Shown: piece after piece, positions 1-5,105 of the stretch
How positions within the stretch are numbered: position 1 is the first letter of the stretch
How the letters are laid out: the number at the start of each line of letters is the position of its first letter
Source: an uncultured Thermoguttaceae bacterium
GTDB taxonomy: Bacteria > Planctomycetota > Planctomycetia > Pirellulales > Thermoguttaceae
Direction: 5' to 3'
Length of the DNA: 8,356 nucleotides
NCBI GenBank assembly: GCA_934725735.1
Contig: CAKVCP010000099.1
Coordinates: 1-8,356 of the forward strand
Notes under the pieces: generated by a model
Told to the model about the DNA's origin: nothing
Databases searched by the model: none
The model's input: the letters and a program-made list of their open reading frames with translations, nothing else
Made by a program: the position numbers and the translations under genes

Positions 1-1035
1 GTCCCCATCCTCCAAAGCAAGCGCCGTATGAATGGCGTTTTCCAGGAGATAACGACTCGTTTCAACATTACCGCCGGGCGCGCTTGCCAGCAGGCAAGTC
101 GCCTTCGTCAAGGCAGGCGCAATCTCTTTCTGAAGTTCCGTCGCCTCCTTATGAGAGATCGTCTTATCCACAGACTTCGCGTGGAAAACTCTTCTCTGTA
201 GACGCTCCAATTCGAGAACTCTGTTCAGACGCTTTCCAAAAGATAAGTTTTTCCCCGAGGACGCGGTCGCGGCGCTGATCTTCTTGCGCAAATCGGAGAG
301 CCCAAGCTTCTCGTCAAGAGCTTCTTTCTCCAACTTCTCCTCTAGGGTCTCGTCCATTTCTATTTCAACAAACTGTTTCCAACTTGAATAAGAGTCGACG
401 TCCTTATTGATGAAACTCAACGTCGCGCCGTATAGGAGCGCCGCCGCGTCGGAGTCCTTCGTCTTCAGTATGCGAGCAATTTCCTGCGCGGCAAACGCCG
501 CGTATTCGTTCTCTTTGGCAAGTTTCGCGAGCTCATGAACCGGTTTCTTGACGTTCGGAGTTCCCTTGGTTTTGTCAAGTTCGCGATTGATAAGAAGCGC
601 GTATACCTTGCACTTCGCCGCCGTCATGACGGAAACGAACTTCCCCCCTTCGATCGCTAAAGGGGGCAGAGCGTCCCTCAGCGTCGTCAAGTATTGAACG
701 CCCGTATCTGGAGAATATTTTTCTAATGAGTTAGCGACCGGAGCGACGCGTTCGACTAACGACGCCGGATTGTCGACGTTGTCCATATTCTTAATCGCAA
801 ACTCGAAGACGTAGGCCGCCTTATCGGCGTACTCTTCGACGGCGCCCTTTCTAACGGACTCAAAAAAACTATTGATATAAGCGTCTAATTCAGTAACAAC
901 GGCTTCAGAAACTTCGATCTTCTCCGGGACGGGAGTCGACGCGTCGACGCCGCGAGCGGATAAAGGAGCCGCCAAAAAGAGAAGTAAGACAAACCCTACT
1001 ACGAGGCAAAGTTTTCCTTTATCGGCAAAAGGCAC
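1..1035 (-). CDS. Exported helical protein of unknown function (C-terminus beyond window)
   Basis: The minus-strand frame is open for all 345 codons from a GTG at 1033-1035 to the left edge, with no stop, so the gene continues outside the window. The GTG is chosen because AAGGAG lies 6 nt before it (1042-1047), a signal peptide follows at once, and the next in-frame Met is about 90 residues in. The N-terminus has a Lys-containing start, a hydrophobic core (LCLVVGFVLLLFLAAPLSA, residues 9-27) and a likely signal peptidase I site after LSA; no lipobox Cys is present. The mature part is charged and mostly helical in character, with Glu/Lys-rich stretches around residues 220-300 and an 'LQKEIAPALTKA' type helix near residues 310-325. 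I recognise no domain or catalytic motif. It lies 98 bp downstream of the flavin reductase gene, same strand, with no clear terminator or convincing promoter between. An envelope-associated role is inference from the signal peptide only. Confidence 0.85.
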   Translation of the reverse strand, partial: MPFADKGKLCLVVGFVLLLFLAAPLSARGVDASTPVPEKIEVSEAVVTELDAYINSFFESVRKGAVEEYADKAAYVFEFAIKNMDNVDNPASLVERVAPVANSLEKYSPDTGVQYLTTLRDALPPLAIEGGKFVSVMTAAKCKVYALLINRELDKTKGTPNVKKPVHELAKLAKENEYAAFAAQEIARILKTKDSDAAALLYGATLSFINKDVDSYSSWKQFVEIEMDETLEEKLEKEALDEKLGLSDLRKKISAATASSGKNLSFGKRLNRVLELERLQRRVFHAKSVDKTISHKEATELQKEIAPALTKATCLLASAPGGNVETSRYLLENAIHTALALEDGD

Positions 1036-1133
1036 TTCCGTCTCCTTTACTTTAATCGTTATCACATAAGAACAAACGACAAAATGAAAACAACGAGATG
1101 AATTGAAATCCACGCGCTACCGTTTGAGGTCGA
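1036..1133. other. Intergenic gap, no clear signal besides the RBS
   Basis: This 98-bp AT-richer gap separates the flavin reductase stop from the GTG of the exported protein. Read on the minus strand I find no hairpin followed by a T-tract and no good -35/-10 pair; there are T-rich stretches (TTGTTTTCATTTTGTCG) but no well-spaced -10. Co-transcription with the flavin reductase gene is possible. Confidence 0.5.
1042..1047 (-). promoter_or_regulatory. Ribosome binding site fixing the GTG start of the exported protein
   Basis: The minus strand reads AAGGAG, then 6 nt, then GTG at 1035. This is the same spacing as the other four gene starts here and is the main reason to accept the non-ATG start. 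A second in-frame GTG ten codons upstream has no comparable site. Confidence 0.7.
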
Positions 1134-1703
1134 CTATATCCCGAGCTTTTTTCCCTCCTTCCACGCGTCTCCGACGCGTTCCCCGAGGGAATAGTATCCC
1201 CTCTTGTAAGGTTCGAATAGGATCGCGTCAAGTTTTGAGGGTTCCACCTTGCCGCTTGGATCGAGGACTTTCTCATCTGCGAGAACGTTGAGTATCCTTC
1301 CGATGATCCGAACGTCGTTTGGGCCGTTCTGAATTTCGACGAGTTCACATTCCAGGGTTAGTGGAAAGTCGGTCAGCACGGGGGCGGCAACCCGGTCGCT
1401 TGGCGCGGAATTAAGGTTCGTCTTTTGAAACTTATCGTCGTCGACAAGTCCGGAGACGGAGCCTAAATAATCCGCTTCCGCGATGTGCGCTCTATCGGCG
1501 AGCGCGATTGTAAAGGCGCGGTTGAGTTTGATATTCTCGAGCGTCTTTCTCTTGAGATCAAGATTGAGCATGACGAGATCGTCTCCGCAGATTCCCCCCC
1601 ATGCGACGACCATCGCGTTGACTTTTCTCTCGGAATCGTAGGTCGCGATAAGCATGACGGGCATTGGGAAAAGATAGGGTTTAGGCCCAAGTTCCTTTAA
1701 CAT
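1134..1703 (-). CDS. Flavin reductase-like FMN-binding domain protein
   Basis: This 189-residue cytosolic protein fits the flavin reductase-like / flavoredoxin family, a split-barrel fold that binds FMN and passes electrons from NAD(P)H or other donors to flavin or a partner enzyme. Visible family features, in order: 'PMPVMLIATYD' (13-23), 'NAMVVAWGG' (29-37), 'KTLENIKLNRAFTIALAD' (53-70), 'ADYLGSVSG' (77-85), 'KFQKTNL' (91-97), 'APVLTDFPLTLECELVEI' (107-124), 'VRIIGRILNVLADEKVLD' and 'GKVEPSKLDAI'. Length is normal for the single-domain family and no signal peptide is present. The ATG at 1701-1703 is chosen because GAGGAA lies just upstream and conserved sequence begins right after it; the longer open frame to 1829 would overlap the preceding gene and encode unrelated residues. 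The physiological partner cannot be told from the sequence. The gene follows the NamZ fusion by 68 bp, with a terminator in between. Confidence 0.88.
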   Translation of the reverse strand: MLKELGPKPYLFPMPVMLIATYDSERKVNAMVVAWGGICGDDLVMLNLDLKRKTLENIKLNRAFTIALADRAHIAEADYLGSVSGLVDDDKFQKTNLNSAPSDRVAAPVLTDFPLTLECELVEIQNGPNDVRIIGRILNVLADEKVLDPSGKVEPSKLDAILFEPYKRGYYSLGERVGDAWKEGKKLGI

Positions 1704-1708
1704 AAACG

Positions 1709-1714
1709 TTCCTC
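1709..1714 (-). promoter_or_regulatory. Ribosome binding site of the flavin reductase gene
   Basis: The minus strand reads GAGGAA with its AGGA core 6 nt before the ATG at 1703. It decides against the 42-residue N-terminal extension that an open frame reaching 1829 would allow. Confidence 0.7.
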
Positions 1715-1726
1715 GTCGATTGAAAT

Positions 1727-1763
1727 GACAAAAGAAAGTAGGGAGACGCAACCGTCCCCCTAC
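1727..1763 (-). terminator. Rho-independent terminator after the NamZ fusion gene
   Basis: On the minus strand a 10-bp stem, GTAGGGGGAC / GTCTCCCTAC (1754-1763 with 1738-1747), closes a 6-nt loop with one G-U wobble. It is followed directly by TTTCTTTTGTC (1737-1727). It starts 8 nt after the stop codon of the fusion gene and ends about 23 nt before the flavin reductase ATG, so it lies between two genes on the same strand. Confidence 0.8.
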
Positions 1764-1771
1764 GCTAAGAC

Positions 1772-4198
1772 TCAGTAGATGAGGAAGTTCGCGCGCAGCG
1801 CGTTGAATCGCGCGAGATCGTCCTTCCAAAGGGCGCGAATCTCGTCGAGCGACTTCCCTTCGGTAATCGCCTTGAGCGTCTCTTTGTTCAAGAGGAGCGT
1901 GTTCGCGTTCTTGAGCTCCCAGTCGTTGGGATAATCGCGCGCGAGAGTCGTCATCAACGCGACGCCGATTTCGACGGGCTCCAGGGCGTCGCGATCCGTA
2001 ATCGTGAAGCGCAGGCCCGAGACCTCCTCGTCTTTGAACCGACTCGCGCTGGGCGTGTATCGCGTCGCTTCGAACTTGACGCCGGGAAGATTGAGCGCGG
2101 TCATCTTCTTCGCGAGTTCGTCGGCGTCAATCCACGGCGCGCCGATCACCTCGAAGGGAGTCTCCGTTCCGCGTCCAACCGAAAGATTCGTGAACTCGGG
2201 GATCCCCAGCCCCGGATAAAGGAGCGCTTCGTCAAGCGAACGCATATTCGGTGAAGGATTGACCCACGTCAGCCCCGTCTCGTCGAAGAACATGTCGCGC
2301 GTCCATCCTTCGCAAGGAACGACGGTCAGCTTCAGATTCAGATTATAACGATACGCAATCGCCAGCGCCAACTCTCCGACGGTCATCCCGTGCTGAATCG
2401 GCATGGGGAAGAAGGCCACGTACGATTCCATCCCCGGATCGAGGAAAGGCCCGTCGACGCGCGCGCCGCCGATCGGATTCGGACGGTCGAGAACTACGAA
2501 CTCTTTTCCAAGATCCGCGCACGTCTGCATACACGTGCACATCGCGCTGATATACGTGTAGAAACGAACCCCAACGTCTTGAATATCGAAGACGAACGCG
2601 TCGACGTTCTCAAGCATCTCGGGAGTCGGACGCCGCGTCTCGCCGTACAAGCTATACACTTTGAGCCCAGTTTCGGGATCCGTCGCGTCGTCGATATTCG
2701 ACTGATCCAGCGCTCCGTAAAGACCGTGTTCGGGACTGAAGAGCGTCGTCAGATTAACGCCCCCGTCAAGAAGCGCCTTCGGAAGCCGCGTTCCATCGCG
2801 GAGCGTCCCCGTCTGATTCGTCAAAAGACCGACGCGTTTACCCTCCAAAAGCGCGTAAGAATCGCGCGCAAGAACGTCCGCGCCCGCGAGCGTCTCGCCT
2901 TTCGCGACGCTTGACTTCGCGTCCTTCGAACGATATACCGCCCCCTCTTTCAACGCTTTCGCCTCTTCGGGTTTCACTTCGTCGCGAATTGAATCGAGAG
3001 CGATCTGCGCGATCTTACCGCAAAGACCAACATATCCGCCCTTCCCGTCCGGATGGAGACGATTGCCCAAAAAGACGACGAAAAGATTCGTGCCAGGATC
3101 GATCCAAATCGAAGTCCCCGTAAAGCCGCTGTGACCGATCGCCTGCGGAGACATCAACGCGCCGCGATTTCCAGAATAAGGAGAGCGCTTATCCCATCCG
3201 CGCGATCGAATTCCGCGCGGAACCCCGAGAGGTTCCGTCATCAGGTTGAAAGACTCTTCCTTCATAATCTGGATCGGCTCGATTCCCGACGCGGGGGTAT
3301 ACGTTCCCTTCCCTAGCAGCATCGACGAAAGAATAGCAAGATCAGGAGCGGTGGAGAAGTTACCCGCGTGCCCGGCGACGCCTTCCATTTCATACGCGCG
3401 CGGATCGTGCACTTCGCCTTTGATCCATTCGGAGTCCTCGGGGGTTCTCTTCTCCGCAGGGGCGGTTCGCGTTTTTTGTTCCGGCGAGGGATTGTAGCCG
3501 GTATCGACCATCCCGAGAGGCAAGTAAATATTCTTTCGGACAAACTCGTCCTCGGAGATTCCGGTTACCTTTTCGACGATGAGTCCGCAAACGATGAGCC
3601 CGACGTCGCTATACGCGAACGCCTCGCGCGGTTTAGTGCGAAGACCGAGCTTGCAAATATTCGCCAAAATCTCTTCGCGATTGAAACCGATATAGTCTTT
3701 GATGCTGTTGTCGGGGGTCAATCCTGAAATATGCGTCAAACAATCGCGAATCGTAATCGACTCTTTGCCGTTTTGAGCGAAATCGGGAAAATATTTCGCG
3801 ACGGGGTCGTCGTAGTCGAGTACGCCGCGTTCGACGAGGATCGCGACGGCGATCGCGGTGGCGGTCACTTTGGTGAGGGACGCGAGATCGTAGATCGTGT
3901 CGACGGTCGCTCGCTCGACGCTCGGTTCCGTTTGGCGATCCCCGTAAGCGCGAAGGAACGCGAGCTTATTCCCGCGCCCGATCGCGACGACGGCGCCGGG
4001 AAAATCCCCGTTTTCGATCCCTTCGGCGACAAGCGCGTCAATCGCGTTAAGAGAATCGGCGTCCATCGCCAACTCGCTCGGCGCTACGACCGGCGTCGCC
4101 GTCTGACCCGGGGAGGGATAATCGCTCCCTTGAATTTCGTAAGCTCTCAACGCCAAAAGCGTCGCAAGCGCGAAAAGAACCGCGCATAACTTTTTCAT
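1772..4198 (-). CDS. Exported fusion: beta-lactamase-fold serine hydrolase + NamZ/DUF1343 exo-N-acetylmuramidase
   Basis: This 808-residue protein joins two enzymes of cell-wall turnover. Residues 1-24 form a signal peptide (MKK, then LCAVLFALATLLALRAY). Residues about 46-402 are a class C beta-lactamase/esterase-type serine hydrolase: S107-x-x-K110 in 'LASLTK', the YxN-position motif Y196-S-D198, 'GHAGNFSTAPDLA' near 276, and H356-S-G358 in 'IGHSGFTGTSIWIDP'. After a charged linker (about 403-440), residues 448-808 match NamZ (formerly DUF1343/YbbC): 'GLLTNQTG' (457-464), 'LFSPEHGL' (486-493), 'DRPNPIGG' (571-578), 'HGMTVGELA' (603-611), 'SPNMRS' (649-654), 'TNLSVGRGTETPFE' and 'GAPW' (686-689). 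NamZ of Bacillus subtilis removes MurNAc from non-reducing ends; its operon neighbour AmiE is a beta-lactamase-family MurNAc-L-Ala amidase. The fusion suggests coupled peptide removal and MurNAc release outside the cytoplasm (inference). The first domain could instead be an esterase. TAGGAG lies 6 nt before the ATG. It has its own promoter and terminator. Confidence 0.93.
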   Translation of the reverse strand: MKKLCAVLFALATLLALRAYEIQGSDYPSPGQTATPVVAPSELAMDADSLNAIDALVAEGIENGDFPGAVVAIGRGNKLAFLRAYGDRQTEPSVERATVDTIYDLASLTKVTATAIAVAILVERGVLDYDDPVAKYFPDFAQNGKESITIRDCLTHISGLTPDNSIKDYIGFNREEILANICKLGLRTKPREAFAYSDVGLIVCGLIVEKVTGISEDEFVRKNIYLPLGMVDTGYNPSPEQKTRTAPAEKRTPEDSEWIKGEVHDPRAYEMEGVAGHAGNFSTAPDLAILSSMLLGKGTYTPASGIEPIQIMKEESFNLMTEPLGVPRGIRSRGWDKRSPYSGNRGALMSPQAIGHSGFTGTSIWIDPGTNLFVVFLGNRLHPDGKGGYVGLCGKIAQIALDSIRDEVKPEEAKALKEGAVYRSKDAKSSVAKGETLAGADVLARDSYALLEGKRVGLLTNQTGTLRDGTRLPKALLDGGVNLTTLFSPEHGLYGALDQSNIDDATDPETGLKVYSLYGETRRPTPEMLENVDAFVFDIQDVGVRFYTYISAMCTCMQTCADLGKEFVVLDRPNPIGGARVDGPFLDPGMESYVAFFPMPIQHGMTVGELALAIAYRYNLNLKLTVVPCEGWTRDMFFDETGLTWVNPSPNMRSLDEALLYPGLGIPEFTNLSVGRGTETPFEVIGAPWIDADELAKKMTALNLPGVKFEATRYTPSASRFKDEEVSGLRFTITDRDALEPVEIGVALMTTLARDYPNDWELKNANTLLLNKETLKAITEGKSLDEIRALWKDDLARFNALRANFLIY

Positions 4199-4247
4199 CG
4201 TTTGCTCCTAGTCTTAGTGGAATGAGGCTCCATTAAACAGTAATCCA

Positions 4248-4276
4248 ATTATAAATTGATGAAAAAGCTATTTCAA
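4248..4276 (-). promoter_or_regulatory. Sigma-70-type promoter of the NamZ fusion gene
   Basis: On the minus strand, TTGAAA (4271-4276) is separated by 17 nt from a perfect TATAAT (4248-4253). Transcription would start near 4241, giving a leader of about 43 nt that carries TAGGAG at 4205-4210, 6 nt before the ATG. The promoter sits entirely in the 96-bp gap behind the acetyltransferase gene, so the fusion gene can be transcribed independently. I see no hairpin terminator for the acetyltransferase in this gap. Confidence 0.75.
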
Positions 4277-4294
4277 GGATAGTCTTTATAAGTT

Positions 4295-4921
4295 TTACTT
4301 TAAATTCATAAGATCGCCCATTTGAATCGCCGGAAGGTTCGCCGCTATTCTTTCCGCAGGCCAATCCCACCATTTTAAGCGTTGCAATGTCGACGCGACC
4401 TTTTCGTCAAAGCGTTTGCGTATCTCCTTTGCCGGCGTTCCGCCAACGATCGTATAAGGCGGAACGTCCTTCGTGACAAGAGCTCTCGCGCCGATTATCG
4501 CCCCGTCCCCGATCGTAACGCCCGCCAAGATCGCCGCTTCATACCCGATCCAAACGTCGTTCCCGATCGTAATGTCACCCTTGACGTCCCATGCGCTTCC
4601 CACGTCTTTCACGTCTAACCCCCATTCTTCATAGAAGATCGGAAAGGGATACGTCGACAAGGAGGACAGCGTATGATTCGCGCTATTGAAGAGGAATTTG
4701 GCCCCGCAGGCAATCGAGCAGAATTTGCCAATCACGAGTTTATCGCGATTCACAGGGTAATGATAGAGAACGTTCTTCTTTTCAAAGTCGCGAGGATCGT
4801 TGACGAAATCGTTGTAGATAGTGAATTCTCCAACCTGTATATTGGGATTAGAAACGACGTCTTTAAGGTAAATCGTTTCCTTGTCTCCCGTGCGCGGATA
4901 AATCTTTTTATGGGACGACAT
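4295..4921 (-). CDS. CatB/Vat-type hexapeptide O-acetyltransferase
   Basis: This 208-residue protein matches the xenobiotic acetyltransferase (XAT) branch of left-handed beta-helix enzymes, which use acetyl-CoA to O-acetylate small hydroxyl compounds; well-known members inactivate chloramphenicol (CatB) or streptogramin A (Vat). Visible hallmarks: 'LYHYP' (52-56), 'KLVIGKFCSIACGAKF' (61-76), the signature 'ANHTLSSLSTYPF' (81-93) with the presumed catalytic His83, hexapeptide coils in 'GDITIGNDVWIG' (115-126) through 'GVTIGDGAIIGARALVTKDV', the 'YTIVGGTPAKEIRKRF' segment and the C-terminal 'KWWDWP' (183-188). Length is that of full XAT enzymes. The ATG at 4919-4921 is preceded by AAGGAG at 6 nt; the open frame up to 5137 adds 72 residues with no family resemblance and would cover the divergent promoter. 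The substrate cannot be read from sequence, so a native cell-surface or metabolite substrate is as likely as an antibiotic. Confidence 0.9.
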   Translation of the reverse strand: MSSHKKIYPRTGDKETIYLKDVVSNPNIQVGEFTIYNDFVNDPRDFEKKNVLYHYPVNRDKLVIGKFCSIACGAKFLFNSANHTLSSLSTYPFPIFYEEWGLDVKDVGSAWDVKGDITIGNDVWIGYEAAILAGVTIGDGAIIGARALVTKDVPPYTIVGGTPAKEIRKRFDEKVASTLQRLKWWDWPAERIAANLPAIQMGDLMNLK

Positions 4922-4927
4922 ATGGGA

Positions 4928-4933
4928 CTCCTT
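4928..4933 (-). promoter_or_regulatory. Ribosome binding site of the acetyltransferase gene
   Basis: The minus strand reads AAGGAG, 6 nt before the ATG at 4921. It selects the 208-residue start over the upstream in-frame Met codons in the open frame that reaches 5137. Confidence 0.7.
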
Positions 4934-4955
4934 TTCTTTTTTGTGAATCCAAGGT

Positions 4956-4984
4956 ATTGCATATCTAGGGATTGCGCATTTCAA
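4956..4984 (-). promoter_or_regulatory. Candidate promoter of the acetyltransferase gene
   Basis: On the minus strand, TTGAAA (4979-4984), a 17-nt spacer and TGCAAT (4956-4961, four of six matches to TATAAT) would start transcription near 4949 with a leader of about 28 nt. An alternative pair is TTGTAT (5090-5095), 16 nt, TACAAT (5068-5073), which would place the 5010-5028 palindrome inside the leader. I cannot choose between them from sequence alone. Confidence 0.4.
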
Positions 4985-5009
4985 GAATCTGCGTCTTTTC
5001 ATCCTCTCA

Positions 5010-5028
5010 TATCCCCTAAAAGGGGATA
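5010..5028. promoter_or_regulatory. 19-bp palindrome, candidate operator in the divergent promoter region
   Basis: TATCCCCTAAAAGGGGATA consists of perfect 8-bp arms (TATCCCCT / AGGGGATA) around a 3-nt centre. It ends 1 nt before the -35 box of the plus-strand promoter and lies 26 nt upstream of the candidate minus-strand -35 box. Its symmetry and place between divergent genes fit a regulator binding site. No T-tract follows on either strand close by, so it is a poor terminator. Confidence 0.5.
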
Positions 5029-5029
5029 G

Positions 5030-5059
5030 TTGAAATTTCTCTAGGATATCGTTTATAAT
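5030..5059 (+). promoter_or_regulatory. Strong sigma-70-type promoter of the 510-residue gene
   Basis: TTGAAA (5030-5035), an 18-nt spacer and a perfect TATAAT (5054-5059) predict a start near 5066 and a leader of about 40 nt. The leader ends in AAGGGG (5094-5099), 6 nt before the ATG at 5106. The leader also holds a loose 6-bp inverted repeat, TTGTAT (5069-5074) with ATACAA (5090-5095), whose right arm touches the ribosome binding site; with a 15-nt loop this is weak. Confidence 0.75.
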
Positions 5060-5105
5060 AGAGAAAAATTGTATTGAAAAGACGAATCGATACAAGGGGT
5101 AAAAA

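Noticed and set aside
644..666. Hairpin CCCCCTT / AAGGGGG with 9-nt loop
   Set aside because: It is inside the open frame of the exported protein (coding for PPL and EGG) and has no T-tract, so it is probably a by-product of Pro and Gly codons.
1704..1829. 42-residue N-terminal extension of the flavin reductase, overlapping the fusion gene
   Set aside because: It would translate through the terminator hairpin and overlap the upstream gene; the ATG at 1703 has its own RBS and starts the conserved sequence.
2390..2914. 174-codon plus-strand open frame
   Set aside because: It lies wholly opposite conserved NamZ-coding sequence; its Arg-rich composition and lack of any motif mark it as a shadow.
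3731..4189. 152-codon plus-strand open frame
   Set aside because: It is antisense to the signal peptide and serine hydrolase domain of the fusion gene, is Arg/Asp-rich as expected for the reverse of this codon usage, and has no RBS.
4199..4294. Possible terminator behind the acetyltransferase gene
   Set aside because: Only a 4-bp CTAT/ATAG pairing near the T-rich stretch is seen, too weak to call; the gap is better explained by the promoter of the fusion gene.
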